Source: Bermanella sp034111105 (GTDB taxonomy: Bacteria > Pseudomonadota > Gammaproteobacteria > Pseudomonadales > Oceanobacteraceae). Taken from it: a stretch of 35,458 nt of DNA. The translations under genes were made by a program, and so were the position numbers. Positions 1 to 8,703 of the stretch are shown here, piece by piece; positions within the stretch are counted from its first letter, which is position 1, and each line of letters starts with the position of its first letter. The notes beneath the pieces were generated by a model that made no database searches, was not told the origin of the DNA, and saw nothing but the letters and a program-made list of their open reading frames with translations. Where the stretch lies: positions 1 through 35,458 of the forward strand of contig JAWUXY010000090.1 of assembly GCA_034111105.1 (NCBI GenBank). The letters are read 5' to 3'.

Positions 1-598
1 AATCAAAAATAGGATTGCGAATCGGCGACTCATACACATCATATGCAGTAACCGCACCTTCATCTATCAGTGCATCAGGGCGAACAGCAACCCATTGAAT
101 AAAGGCATCACGTTGGCCTATCTGTGTGCGCAAATAATCCGCTGCATTTTCATTATCAACATGAGGTGGCAACAAGCATCTTAATAGCGAGATAACAATA
201 CGCTGACTCAAAGGCGCTTTCTCTGGTATGTCTCGATTACTATTACCTGATGTATTCATCAAAATGACTTTTACCGCATCACTCCCATTACTTAGCTTTA
301 TTGCATCACAAATTCGTATAAGCACATTTGTCACAAGTAAACGGGGGTGACCAAACATGCCTTTAAACGTCAGATTATGGCCCAAGCAAGAAATCACAGC
401 ACTACAATCTCGTACATGCTCAACCATTTCAGCAAGCGCTATCTCATACACAGAGGCCTGTATTTTGTGTAAGCTGGGATGCTCAGGCAGCGCATCAAGA
501 GAGCGTACAATCGCCCTCACCTGAACACCTTGAGCAAGCAACTGATCAACCGCCAACCGACCTGTTGCGCCGCTTGCTCCTACGATTAATACCTTCAT
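1..598 (-). CDS. NAD(P)-binding NmrA-like oxidoreductase/epimerase, partial
   Basis: The reading frame runs from an ATG at 598 to the left edge with no stop (199 codons seen), so the C-terminus is missing. The protein opens with MKVLIVGASGATGR, the glycine-rich GxxGxxG dinucleotide-binding turn after a first beta strand, as in atypical short-chain dehydrogenases of the NmrA/NAD(P)H-binding type. A later segment with VILMNTSGN and the AVRPDALID stretch fits the same fold (the family often has RP near the end of a strand). A good ribosome site (AAGGA) lies 7 bases before the ATG. The substrate cannot be told from sequence. It has no obvious operon partner: the next gene on the strand is more than 340 bases upstream and ends in a terminator. 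Confidence 0.85.
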   Translation of the reverse strand, partial: MKVLIVGASGATGRLAVDQLLAQGVQVRAIVRSLDALPEHPSLHKIQASVYEIALAEMVEHVRDCSAVISCLGHNLTFKGMFGHPRLLVTNVLIRICDAIKLSNGSDAVKVILMNTSGNSNRDIPEKAPLSQRIVISLLRCLLPPHVDNENAADYLRTQIGQRDAFIQWVAVRPDALIDEGAVTAYDVYESPIRNPIFD

Positions 599-941
599 TG
601 TTTTTTCCTTAAACTCGATAATTTTAATGCGCCAATCAAGCAAGACACCTGACAAGGGTATTAAACTAACGAAGAAACCGCATCTAGCCAACTACTTTAG
701 CGTATTTAAATACGTTATTCACACACCGCTAATGTGTCTTCACCTAACCTGCCGTTTATCACACTTAACAACATCCGCTCAATAAACACATAAATAACCA
801 GCAAACATTCAGCTTAATATCAAATATTTCCCATAAAAAAGGCTATCTGATGTTTAAATATCAGATAGCCCTTTATGCGTTATCCACTATGCGCTTTATT
901 TACTGCGCAGGCAGAACATATCACTAACAATGCGACAATCG
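599..941. other. Intergenic region with a palindrome and a terminator
   Basis: No gene is visible here. It should hold the promoter of the leftward NmrA-like gene. A perfect 14-base palindrome, CGTATTTAAATACG, sits at 701-714, about 100 bases before that gene's start, and could be an operator. The right part carries the terminator of the cytidylyltransferase gene (835-870). Confidence 0.6.
835..870 (-). terminator. Rho-independent terminator
   Basis: GGCTATCTGAT (841-851) pairs with ATCAGATAGCC (860-870), an 11-bp perfect stem. Read on the minus strand it is followed by six T (835-840). It lies about 70 bases past the stop of the cytidylyltransferase-like gene and should end that transcript. 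Confidence 0.85.
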
Positions 942-1385
942 TTAAACCGCTGCCATCTTGAACTGGTTTACGATTCTTTTTTGGGCCATTACATTTTGCT
1001 TAATGGCAGAAGAAGACGTGCGCGGATTATAAAGCACTTGCTTTATCTGCTTGCCATGGGATTTTAAATAAGACTCTACCGCAAGGTTATGCGGTTTATC
1101 ACCCCAGTCTTCACCAATTACAAAAATATCCGCATTTAATTCCTTACAGCCCGATACATATTCAAGCTCATCATAAGGCCGCACAATATCAACACAACTT
1201 AATGCTCTTAACATTTCCATGCGCTGCTCAAGCGGTATCACCGGCACATTTGGTTTATAAGAGTTAACAACTCGATCTGACGCGACACCAACAGCCAAAA
1301 TACCACCCAGTGACTTGCAATACTCAAGCAAAGCAAGGTGACCCACATGCAACAAATCAAACGTACCTACGGTATATACAATCAT
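942..1385 (-). CDS. Adenylyl/cytidylyltransferase family protein (glycerol-3-phosphate cytidylyltransferase-like)
   Basis: This is a 147-residue nucleotidyltransferase of the TagD/cytidylyltransferase fold, which joins CTP (or ATP) to a phosphorylated small molecule. The N-terminal beta strand GTFDLLHVGH carries the HxGH signature (H13, H16) that binds the nucleotide phosphates. GEDWG lies at 91-95 and RTSSSAIK at 122-129, where family members have the RTxGISTT-like motif. The length is normal for a single-domain member. It lies 60 bases downstream of a CDP-alcohol phosphatidyltransferase gene on the same strand, so a plausible job is to make the CDP-alcohol that the neighbour uses, or a related head-group precursor. 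The exact substrate (glycerol-3-phosphate, phosphoethanolamine or another) is not determined by the sequence. Confidence 0.85.
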   Translation of the reverse strand: MIVYTVGTFDLLHVGHLALLEYCKSLGGILAVGVASDRVVNSYKPNVPVIPLEQRMEMLRALSCVDIVRPYDELEYVSGCKELNADIFVIGEDWGDKPHNLAVESYLKSHGKQIKQVLYNPRTSSSAIKQNVMAQKRIVNQFKMAAV

Positions 1386-1445
1386 ATGTTATTTGATTTC
1401 TCCTATAAAATTATTAAATGAAATTATTTACTGGCTTACCTCGAA

Positions 1446-2099
1446 CTAAAAAAGCTTCCAAGTATAGATACTGCTTATTCCGAGCGTATATAACGCAAGC
1501 AAATAGACATTATGTTTATGACCAGAAAGTTTAGGGGTTTTAATCTGTGAAACATTCAATACGGCTAACGCAAATGCACTGACATAAAAAACCACTGAAA
1601 AAATATCGTCAGGCAATATACTTTCAAACAGAAAAATAAAGACCAACGCAATATTATTATTATCCAGCGCTAAGCCCGTATATTTAGATTCACCAGACAA
1701 ACCAAACGTACTAAAATAACTTAACCGTATAGCGGCAGCGGCCAGCATGACGAATGCCAAGGGCAAGAATAATGGGTTAAAACCCGCAAAACTAAGAACA
1801 AGTGCCGCTGGCGCGACACCATAGCTGACAATATCAATCACCAAATCCAATTGGCCACCAAACATACGATCGGAACCGGTGCGCCCTTTCATTTTTCGAG
1901 CAACCAAGCCATCTGCCCAATCAAATGCAACCGCCCAAATCATGCCAATCATGGCCGCGTAATAAACGCCAATGACACTAAAATATATTGCCAATATTGT
2001 GCAAGCCAAGCCCGCAAGCGAGCAAATATTAGGTAAATCTTTTACAAAAGAAATAATGGTGGGCTGACGATCTTGAACGTCAATTTGGACAGTAGTCAT
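1446..2099 (-). CDS. CDP-alcohol phosphatidyltransferase family membrane protein
   Basis: A 217-residue integral membrane enzyme of the CDP-alcohol phosphotransferase superfamily, which moves a phosphatidyl or phospho-alcohol group from a CDP-linked donor. The signature is visible: D60-x2-D63-G64-x2-A67-R68, then G81-x3-D85-x3-D89, the metal and CDP-binding aspartates. Spacing between AR and G is longer than in the short phosphatidylglycerophosphate type and nearer to phosphatidylserine synthases. About five to six hydrophobic helices follow. I chose the ATG at 2099 because AGGAG precedes it by 4-5 bases; an in-frame GTG at 2135 has no ribosome site. With the cytidylyltransferase 60 bases downstream it probably forms a lipid head-group operon. 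Confidence 0.85.
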   Translation of the reverse strand: MTTVQIDVQDRQPTIISFVKDLPNICSLAGLACTILAIYFSVIGVYYAAMIGMIWAVAFDWADGLVARKMKGRTGSDRMFGGQLDLVIDIVSYGVAPAALVLSFAGFNPLFLPLAFVMLAAAAIRLSYFSTFGLSGESKYTGLALDNNNIALVFIFLFESILPDDIFSVVFYVSAFALAVLNVSQIKTPKLSGHKHNVYLLALYTLGISSIYTWKLF

Positions 2100-2508
2100 A
2101 ATGCTCCTAACAAGCTTTCTGAGGATTAAAGGCACACAGTCTTCGCGCTACAAATATTTAGCGCAGTAATTCTTCATTCATAAAAGAACAAAAATCATCT
2201 ATAGATTTGACTCTCTCATAAAACTGAGAAGCGCAAACGGCAGGTGCAGTGGATCTAGAATATTTGCTTGCTAGCAAATAAAAGTCGTAATAAGGAGGAT
2301 AGAGGCGTGATGGCCAGTAGGCTCGTTACAGGGAAAGACTAACCAGTGGACTATACGCCCTATTTGTTCAGGGGCACAGCAGTTTGATTTTTTAATTGTA
2401 TCTAATAATGACAAGGTGATGACAAAAGCCCCATTTATTGGGGCTTAAAGCTACTTTAAAGGCAGTATTTACGAGTTTTAATGAAAGCAATGGCTAGAAG
2501 AGCCGCCC
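2100..2508. other. Intergenic region with a dyad and a doubtful mini-ORF
   Basis: No convincing gene. A perfect dyad TATTTGCT-tgct-AGCAAATA lies at 2261-2280, about 160 bases upstream of the phosphatidyltransferase start, and may be an operator. On the plus strand TAAGGAGG (2291-2298) precedes GTG-ATG at 2307-2312 and an open frame of only about 11 codons ending at 2342. The strong ribosome site makes it worth noting, but nothing else supports translation. The right end holds a terminator (2422-2446). Confidence 0.5.
2422..2446 (-). terminator. Probable terminator of the topA-side gene group
   Basis: AAGCCCCA (2426-2433) pairs with TGGGGCTT (2439-2446) around a 5-base loop. On the minus strand the stem runs on into four T (TTTTGTC). 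It lies about 60 bases past the stop of the ygjP-like gene. Confidence 0.65.
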
Positions 2509-3009
2509 CTAGCCTTTCATCAGTTCCTTTTGAATCAGATACAAACGCATATCAAATTCTAACTGATGATAGTCAGGCAGCATATGCTGACATAGTTGAT
2601 AAAACGCCTTGTTATGATCCTTTTCTTTAATATGTGCCAGCTCATGCACAACGATCATTTCTAAAAACGCTTTAGGTGCCACTTTAAAAACAGAGCTAAC
2701 ATGTATCTCGTTTTTGCTTTTTATTTTACTGCCCTGCACACGATTGATATAACTGTGTGTACCCAAGGCATTTTTAATAACATGTATTTTATTGTCATAC
2801 ACCACCTTACTTAATGGTGAGGATTTTTTTAAATACTGATTCTTAAAGCTCATAACAAACTGACGCAAATCTGCGTCAGATTTAACCCTGTGAGCCTGAC
2901 CATAGCGAGCATTCAGATAAGACTCTAGCTTGTCATTTTCAATTAATTTCGTGACTTGCTGCCTAACCGACTCAGCATACCCAGCCAAATATCGTTCTAC
3001 TTCTTGCAT
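2509..3009 (-). CDS. ygjP: YgjP-like metal-dependent hydrolase (M48/WLM-type zincin)
   Basis: A 166-residue protein that matches the YgjP family in length and in its C-terminal half. The zincin motif H122-E123-L-A-H126 is followed by H132 in KDHNKAFYQLC, giving the HExxH-x5-H metal site, and then by a YHQLEFDMRL stretch characteristic of YgjP. It has no signal peptide or membrane segment, so it is cytoplasmic. The family is annotated as a metallopeptidase-like hydrolase; the physiological substrate is not settled from what I can see. It starts 9 bases after the stop of the upstream small helical protein, so the two are probably co-transcribed. No clear ribosome site precedes the ATG, which fits translational coupling. 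Confidence 0.88.
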   Translation of the reverse strand: MQEVERYLAGYAESVRQQVTKLIENDKLESYLNARYGQAHRVKSDADLRQFVMSFKNQYLKKSSPLSKVVYDNKIHVIKNALGTHSYINRVQGSKIKSKNEIHVSSVFKVAPKAFLEMIVVHELAHIKEKDHNKAFYQLCQHMLPDYHQLEFDMRLYLIQKELMKG

Positions 3010-3018
3010 AGTTAGCGA

Positions 3019-3441
3019 TTAATTAATCAATGACTGTAGCAAGTCATGAATTTCGTTTTTCAATGCTTTGTCTTCGATATTAGAAGATACAATTTTGGCT
3101 TCACGTAATATCTCGATAGCCTCTTGAGTATCCCCTAGTTCAATCAACATAGTTGCTAAAGAAAAGCGTATTGATGAACAAAAATCGGCCGACTCTATCG
3201 CCTCTGCTTTTTCAAGCGCCTTACGATACAGGGTTGCAGCTTGCGCAATATCGTCCGTAAAATCTGCAAGTGTCTCCCATTGCACAGGGTGATCTTTTTC
3301 ATCAGCTTCATGCTCTAAACAAATGCTGTTCAATTCTGCATAAAGTGCATCAAACGTCACTTGGTCTTTTTTATTAGCCGCTTTTAATAAGCTTTCAGCT
3401 AATGATGTCACGCGCTTATAAATTTTTGTATTCAACTTCAT
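3019..3441 (-). CDS. Small helical TPR-like protein of unknown function
   Basis: A 140-residue acidic, all-helical protein with no signal peptide. The segment around residues 65-125 (LYRKALEKAEA, then LATMLIELGDTQEAIEILREA) has the spacing of small and large residues seen in two tetratricopeptide-like repeats, suggesting a protein-binding role. An AGAGGAA ribosome site touches the ATG. It begins only about 13 bases after the topA terminator hairpin, so it may be made from read-through of topA as well as from its own promoter. It precedes the ygjP-like gene closely. I do not recognise a named family. Confidence 0.7.
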   Translation of the reverse strand: MKLNTKIYKRVTSLAESLLKAANKKDQVTFDALYAELNSICLEHEADEKDHPVQWETLADFTDDIAQAATLYRKALEKAEAIESADFCSSIRFSLATMLIELGDTQEAIEILREAKIVSSNIEDKALKNEIHDLLQSLIN

Positions 3442-3453
3442 TTCCTCTAAAAA

Positions 3454-3481
3454 GCAAAAAACCCAGCTAGCAGCTGGGTTT
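3454..3481 (-). terminator. topA terminator
   Basis: AAACCCAGCT (3459-3468) pairs with AGCTGGGTTT (3472-3481) around a 3-base loop. Read on the minus strand it is followed by TTTTTT. It stands between the topA stop and the start of the next minus-strand gene, so it may be only partly effective. Confidence 0.85.
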
Positions 3482-3498
3482 ATCGCTATTACTCTTAA

Positions 3499-6240
3499 TT
3501 ATTTAGCTTTCTTAGCGCTCGTTTTTTTAGCACTGGTTTTCTTAACTGAAGACTTCTTAGCCGATGTTTTCTTTTTAGCCGACGTTTTCTTTGCGGATGT
3601 TTTTTTAGCCGTAGACTTTTTCTCTGTCACTGCCCATTTATCACCCTCATAAAAAGCACTCCAACCTGTCGCCTTACCTTCTTCGTTCTCGGTAGCCACA
3701 TAAATTTGAGCGGTCTTACGACTGTATCGAACTGTCGTTGGATTTCCATCACCATCTTTAACTGGCGCATCCGTTAAGTAGTGATACTTCTCAGGTAATT
3801 CAGCTTTATGTGGAATCAACTCAAACACTTTAGGTGCACGTGTCTCACGATTCTTAGGAAACTGGCTTGCCGCCAAGAACAAACCAGCCGCACCATCACG
3901 TAAAATATACGTATCGTCTACTTTTTCACACTTAAGCTCAGGACACGGCACAGGATCCATTTTTGGTGGCGCTGGCTGCCCGCTTTTCAGAAGCTTACGT
4001 GTGTTTTTGCATTCTTCATTCATACAGCCAAAATACTTACCAAAACGGCCATTTTTTAACTGCATTTCGCTACTACATTTATCACATTCAAGGGTTGGGC
4101 CTTCATAGCCTTTAATCTTGAACTCACCACCCTCAACTTCAACACCTTCACAGTCTGGATTGTTACCACAAATGTGAAGCTTGCGTTTTTCGTCAAGCAG
4201 GTAGCTTTCCATAGCCGAACTACAAATTTTACAGCGACGCTTTTCACGCAAACGACGGCTTTCTGCTTCTTCGTCATCATCAGCGCTAATGGCTTCATCA
4301 CCCGGCGTAAGATTCATCGTCTTGGTGCAACGCTCTTTTGGCGGCAAGGCATAACCCTCACAACCTAAGAACACACCAGTTGTACCGGTTCGAATCATCA
4401 TATGACGACCACACTCAGGACACTCGATGTCGGTTGGCACAGGATCATTCAAGCGCATGCCGTCTTCATTACGGGCTTTATCTAATTTAATAGAGAAGCC
4501 TTCGTAAAATTGGTTAAGAACTTGTTTCCACTTTTTGCGGCCTTCAGCAATGTCATCCAGCTGCTCTTCCATGTTGGCGGTAAAGCTGTAATCCATTAGG
4601 TCTTCAAAGTTTTCTTCTAACCGAGACGTAACGATTTCGCCCATTTTTTCAGCATAAAAACGGCGCCCTTCAAGTCGTGCGTATCCGCGATCTTGAATGG
4701 TTGAAATAATAGAAGCATAAGTGGATGGCCGGCCGATGCCTCGTTTTTCTAATTCACGTACCAAGCTTGCTTCGTTAAATCGAGCCGTTGGCTTGGTGAA
4801 GTGCTGTTTAGGTTCTACATGATCAAGACCAAGTACATCGCCTGACTTCAAGTCAGGCAATAAAGTGTCATCATCCCCTTTTGCAATGGCGCTCATGGCT
4901 CGCATGTGACCATCAAACCGAATCACACGGCCTTTGGCTTTAAGCTCAAAATTACCGCATTTTGCAGTTAGTGTACTGCTTGTAAATTCGGCATCGGCCA
5001 TTTGACAAGCAAGGAAACGATTGCGGATTAAGTCATAAAGCTTGTGTGCGTCTGGCTCCATGGCGTTTAGCAAATTAGAGCTCATACGCACATCAGAAGG
5101 TCGAATCGCTTCGTGAGCCTCTTGTGCGCCATCCTTGCTGCTATATATGCGCGGCTGAGCAGGTAAGTATTTCTCACCAAACTTAGTCGTAATGTACTGA
5201 CGAGCACCTTCGACCGCTTCTTTACTCAAGTTAGTACTATCGGTACGCATATACGTGATATAGCCACCTTCGTATAAACGCTGAGCCATCATCATGGTTT
5301 TCTTAACACTAAAGCTTAAACGGGTGCTTGCGGCTTGCTGCAATGTAGACGTAATAAAAGGCGCAGCCGGCTTTGAGCGAGTCGGCTTATCTTCACGTTG
5401 TACAACTTCGTACGGGTCGCTATTTAATTTAGCCACCGCTGCCATTGCGTGTGTTTCATTGGTTGGCTTGTATTCTTTACCGCCCTCTTTCGTGACCTGA
5501 AACCGAATAGCGTCTTTTTCAGCCGACGTTAGATGGCTGAATGTTTCCCAATACTCTTCTGGCACAAACGCACGAATTTCAGCTTCGCGCTCAACCACTA
5601 AGCGTACCGCAACCGATTGGACACGCCCTGCCGATAAACCACGAGCTATTTTAGCCCATAGCAATGGCGAAACCATAAAGCCTACGACGCGATCCAAAAA
5701 GCGACGAGCCTGCTGAGCATCTACTCGTGCTTGATCCAATATAGATGGCTTTTCAAACGCCGCCTGAATCGCTGTTTTGGTAATCTCATTAAAAACAACG
5801 CGCTTATATTCAGCGCCGGTATTGCCGATCACTTCTTTTAAGTGCCAGGCAATGGCCTCACCCTCTCTATCCAAATCCGTCGCGAGATAAATGACATCCG
5901 CGTCTTTGGCGAGCTTTTGCAGTTCGGCAACCACCTTTTCCTTACCCGGCAGAATTTCATACTGGGCTTTCCAGTCATTTTCAGGATCAACACCCATCTT
6001 GCTAACAAGATTGGTCTTATCCTTTTTCTTTTTGTGGACAATTTTATCTTCAGGCGACAATTTACGCGTAATGGCCGCTTGGCGGGCACGCTCTTTTGCA
6101 TCCACTGGCTGTTTATTGGCACCCGTCGGCAGATCACGAACGTGACCCACAGACGACTTAACAATAAAGTCATTGCCCAGATATTTATTAATTGTTTTAG
6201 CTTTTGCCGGCGATTCGACAATTACGAGCGATTTTCCCAT
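3499..6240 (-). CDS. topA: DNA topoisomerase I (type IA)
   Basis: A 913-residue type IA topoisomerase that relaxes negative supercoils through a covalent 5'-phosphotyrosine. The TOPRIM domain begins MGKSLVIVESPAKAKTI (E9) with the acidic triad in TDLDREGE (122-126). The active-site tyrosine is Y330 in GYITYMRTDST. Three C-terminal zinc ribbons follow: CPECGRH...C, CKICSSA...CGNNPDC and CDKCSSE...CMNEEC. A further domain is capped by a lysine-rich tail of about 40 residues built from repeated KKTSA units, which probably binds DNA. AAGGT precedes the ATG. A strong terminator follows the stop. The repeats in the DNA near 3502-3615 come from this tail and are not a separate element. Confidence 0.98.
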   Translation of the reverse strand: MGKSLVIVESPAKAKTINKYLGNDFIVKSSVGHVRDLPTGANKQPVDAKERARQAAITRKLSPEDKIVHKKKKDKTNLVSKMGVDPENDWKAQYEILPGKEKVVAELQKLAKDADVIYLATDLDREGEAIAWHLKEVIGNTGAEYKRVVFNEITKTAIQAAFEKPSILDQARVDAQQARRFLDRVVGFMVSPLLWAKIARGLSAGRVQSVAVRLVVEREAEIRAFVPEEYWETFSHLTSAEKDAIRFQVTKEGGKEYKPTNETHAMAAVAKLNSDPYEVVQREDKPTRSKPAAPFITSTLQQAASTRLSFSVKKTMMMAQRLYEGGYITYMRTDSTNLSKEAVEGARQYITTKFGEKYLPAQPRIYSSKDGAQEAHEAIRPSDVRMSSNLLNAMEPDAHKLYDLIRNRFLACQMADAEFTSSTLTAKCGNFELKAKGRVIRFDGHMRAMSAIAKGDDDTLLPDLKSGDVLGLDHVEPKQHFTKPTARFNEASLVRELEKRGIGRPSTYASIISTIQDRGYARLEGRRFYAEKMGEIVTSRLEENFEDLMDYSFTANMEEQLDDIAEGRKKWKQVLNQFYEGFSIKLDKARNEDGMRLNDPVPTDIECPECGRHMMIRTGTTGVFLGCEGYALPPKERCTKTMNLTPGDEAISADDDEEAESRRLREKRRCKICSSAMESYLLDEKRKLHICGNNPDCEGVEVEGGEFKIKGYEGPTLECDKCSSEMQLKNGRFGKYFGCMNEECKNTRKLLKSGQPAPPKMDPVPCPELKCEKVDDTYILRDGAAGLFLAASQFPKNRETRAPKVFELIPHKAELPEKYHYLTDAPVKDGDGNPTTVRYSRKTAQIYVATENEEGKATGWSAFYEGDKWAVTEKKSTAKKTSAKKTSAKKKTSAKKSSVKKTSAKKTSAKKAK

Positions 6241-6436
6241 ATACCTTGCGATTCCCTAGGTACGTCCTAAATTTGGCTGGCCCATATATAAGGCCCTGTT
6301 TTTCATCGGTCAAGTAAAAACCAAAGAAAGTGCCAAGCTAAACGTAAAATGCTTAATTATTGTACGTATTAATACTAAATACAGCTGCTACACTTAAACA
6401 AAGATCTAGTTGTTAAAAGCGGATATTGCAAACTTT

Positions 6437-7195
6437 ATGAATTATTTAGTGATTACTATCTTTGTCGTTATCGGCATCGGGGCGCTATTAATTGCACAAA
6501 AAATAGCCCAAAGAGAACACCAGAAGCGCCTAATACAGTCTAAATGCAAGCGCATTCTTCAGCGTGCCAATGATATTTTTGACATTGCAACACTCGCATG
6601 CTCCTACATTAAATATGACGATGTCATTGATGCACTCTTAAAGCACTACAAACATTACATACACCAGCGGGAACAGCTACACCCTCAAACCGATACATCA
6701 GCGCTTCTTACTCAAGCTGATACACTTAAAACTCAATATAATCCGAACGATATCATCATCGAGTTAAAAAGCGATAATGAAATTAATCGATGCAAGCAAG
6801 CATTTAACAAAACAATCCAAATTTTGGGTGCCTGTGCAAGTAAAAGATTCATTGACACTGAATCCTATAAGCGAATGAAACACAATTTAAAGTTCACACT
6901 TATTCAGCTAGAAGTAGATGCCTATGAAGAACTTGCTGATATTGCAGGCGAAAAAAAAGATCCTGCGATGGCAACAAACTACTATAAATACGCAAAAAAA
7001 ATACTCATTGAATCTGACATCAATTTTGATGGCAAGCATGAACATATCAGAGAAATCAACAGAAAAAACCAATTACTGTTCGGCAATATTGTAAAAGAAA
7101 AAATAGAACAACAAATTGAAAGTGAAAATGCCGTAGATGAATATGGCTTCCCTACCGACTTAAATGTTATGTCAGGCAAAGCAAAAAAGGACTAG
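6437..7195 (+). CDS. Membrane-anchored protein of unknown function
   Basis: A 252-residue protein with one N-terminal hydrophobic helix (NYLVITIFVVIGIGALLIA), then a long, mostly helical, charged cytoplasmic-type domain rich in K, E and I. It is probably a bitopic inner-membrane protein. I prefer the ATG at 6437, directly before the hydrophobic helix; a TTG nine codons upstream is possible and neither has a clear ribosome site. It is divergent from topA with a 196-base gap and converges on the DUF1653 gene, both stop codons lying in the same CTAG (7192-7195). I do not recognise the family. Confidence 0.75.
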   Translation: MNYLVITIFVVIGIGALLIAQKIAQREHQKRLIQSKCKRILQRANDIFDIATLACSYIKYDDVIDALLKHYKHYIHQREQLHPQTDTSALLTQADTLKTQYNPNDIIIELKSDNEINRCKQAFNKTIQILGACASKRFIDTESYKRMKHNLKFTLIQLEVDAYEELADIAGEKKDPAMATNYYKYAKKILIESDINFDGKHEHIREINRKNQLLFGNIVKEKIEQQIESENAVDEYGFPTDLNVMSGKAKKD

Positions 7196-7404
7196 TCTTC
7201 TTTTATTAACTCAAATCGCAAACGGCTTTGGTTTTCAACCAAGACACTTTGCGTAAACATATCCAAAGGTCGAACCCAGTAACCGTATTCACCATATAAA
7301 GCCTGATAATAAACGAGCCACTCCTGTGTTTCACTATGCTGCGCAGCACCCATCACTTTATATAAAGCACCTTTATAATGTTTATATATGCCAGGCTTAA
7401 TCAT
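7192..7404 (-). CDS. DUF1653 domain protein
   Basis: A 70-residue protein matching the small DUF1653 family (starts with KPGIYKHYKGALYKVMGAA, then a tyrosine/tryptophan-rich YYQALYGEYGYWVRPLDMF stretch). The whole protein is one small beta-rich domain; the function is unknown. TGAGG precedes the ATG by 6 bases. It lies just downstream of fadA beyond a terminator. In Pseudomonas a small gene of this type also sits between topA and fadA, supporting orthologous context. Its stop overlaps the stop of the convergent gene within CTAG. Confidence 0.85.
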   Translation of the reverse strand: MIKPGIYKHYKGALYKVMGAAQHSETQEWLVYYQALYGEYGYWVRPLDMFTQSVLVENQSRLRFELIKED

Positions 7405-7427
7405 AATAACCTCAATAGTTTTGGCAT

Positions 7428-7460
7428 AAAAAAAGGCTGAGCAAAGCCCAACCTTTTTTT
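7428..7460 (-). terminator. fadBA operon terminator
   Basis: On the minus strand GGTTGGGC pairs with GCTCAGCC (one or two G-U pairs; 7435-7453), followed by seven T (7428-7434). A run of A on the other side makes it look usable in both directions. It follows the fadA stop by about 40 bases. Confidence 0.8.
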
Positions 7461-7501
7461 AACATAGAAGCCAAAGCTCCTTAGTTTCTACAAGCTAATG
7501 C

Positions 7502-8677
7502 TTATAGACGCTCCCATACGGTAGCAATACCTTGGCCCATACCAATACACATGGTAGATACACCAAATTTAGCATCTTTCTGCTCTAATACGTTGATTAG
7601 AGTAGTAGAGATACGCGCACCAGAACAACCCAATGGGTGACCTAGTGCAATTGCACCGCCGTGGATGTTGATTTTTTCATCAGCCACATCTTTAAGACCT
7701 AGGTCTTTAACACATGGTAGAGACTGAGCAGCGAACGCTTCGTTCAATTCCCAGAAATCAATATCTTGTGCCGTTAAGCCAGCACGCTTAAGTGCTTTCT
7801 TAGTCGCAGGAACAGGACCGTAACCCATGATCGCAGCATCACAACCAGCAACCGCCATTGCTTTGATACGTGCACGAGGCTTAAGACCTAGTTCTTTCGC
7901 TCTTTTGCCACTCATTAGCAACATCGCTGCCGCGCCATCAGTGATCTGTGAAGACGTTGCCGCCGTTACAGTACCAGCCTTAGGGTCGAACGCAGGACGA
8001 AGCTTAGACAAAGTTTCAAGCGTTGTCTCAGGACGAATAGTTTCATCTTGAGTGATAAGCACTTGCTTGCCATCTGCATCGTGCCCATACATAGGTACGA
8101 TTTCGTTAGCGAAATCACCTTCGTCAGTCGCTTTTTGCGCTAGACGGTGAGAACGCTCAGCGAACGCATCTTGCTGCTCACGAGTAATGCCGTGCATTTT
8201 GCCTAGCATTTCAGCGGTTAAGCCCATCATGTTAGATGCTTTAGCAGAGTACTTTGAAGATGCAGGGTTATGGTCGAAACCATGCTGCATATTCACGTGA
8301 CCCATGTGCTCAACACCACCAACAACAAATACATCACCGTTGCCAGTTTGAATCGCTTGCGCCGCAGTGTGGATTGCAGACATCGCAGAACCACATAGAC
8401 GGTTAACAGTTTGTGCAGCCGCTTCTTTTGGAATCGCTGTCATCAAAGAAATTTGACGCGCAACGTTGAAACCTTGTTCCAAAGTTTGGTTTACACAACC
8501 CCAAATCACATCTTCAACATCAGATGCTTTCGCATTTGGGTTACGCTCAAAAAGCGCATTAATTAGGTTTGCAGAAATGTCTTCTGCACGTACGTTGCGG
8601 AAACAACCGTTACGAGAACGGCCCATCGGCGAACGTACGGCGTCAATTACAACTACATCGTTATCTTCGTAGCTCAT
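7502..8677 (-). CDS. fadA: 3-ketoacyl-CoA thiolase (acetyl-CoA C-acyltransferase), beta subunit of the fatty acid oxidation complex
   Basis: A 391-residue thiolase that cleaves 3-ketoacyl-CoA with CoA, the last step of beta-oxidation, in a complex with FadB. The nucleophile is C95 in VNRLCGSAMS; the base pair is H347 in GHPLGCSGAR and C377 in CIGMGQG. Length is typical of FadA. AGGAG lies 7 bases before the ATG. It is the second gene of an operon, 26 bases after fadB, and is followed by a terminator. Control is probably through the fadB leader dyad. Confidence 0.97.
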   Translation of the reverse strand: MSYEDNDVVVIDAVRSPMGRSRNGCFRNVRAEDISANLINALFERNPNAKASDVEDVIWGCVNQTLEQGFNVARQISLMTAIPKEAAAQTVNRLCGSAMSAIHTAAQAIQTGNGDVFVVGGVEHMGHVNMQHGFDHNPASSKYSAKASNMMGLTAEMLGKMHGITREQQDAFAERSHRLAQKATDEGDFANEIVPMYGHDADGKQVLITQDETIRPETTLETLSKLRPAFDPKAGTVTAATSSQITDGAAAMLLMSGKRAKELGLKPRARIKAMAVAGCDAAIMGYGPVPATKKALKRAGLTAQDIDFWELNEAFAAQSLPCVKDLGLKDVADEKINIHGGAIALGHPLGCSGARISTTLINVLEQKDAKFGVSTMCIGMGQGIATVWERL

Positions 8678-8703
8678 ATGTATTCTCCTAGTCTCGTTCG
8701 CAA

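Noticed and set aside
2281..2298. AAGTCGTAATAAGG resembles the 3' end of 16S rRNA
   Set aside because: Similarity is limited to about 14 bases with a mismatch and no other rRNA sequence is nearby.
3502..3615. Short tandem-like repeats in the DNA that could suggest a satellite or CRISPR-like array
   Set aside because: They encode the lysine-rich KKTSA tail of topoisomerase I in frame; no spacers are present.
5842..6270. Plus-strand open frame of 142 codons opposite the topA start
   Set aside because: It is antisense to strongly conserved topA codons and its product has no domain or ribosome site.
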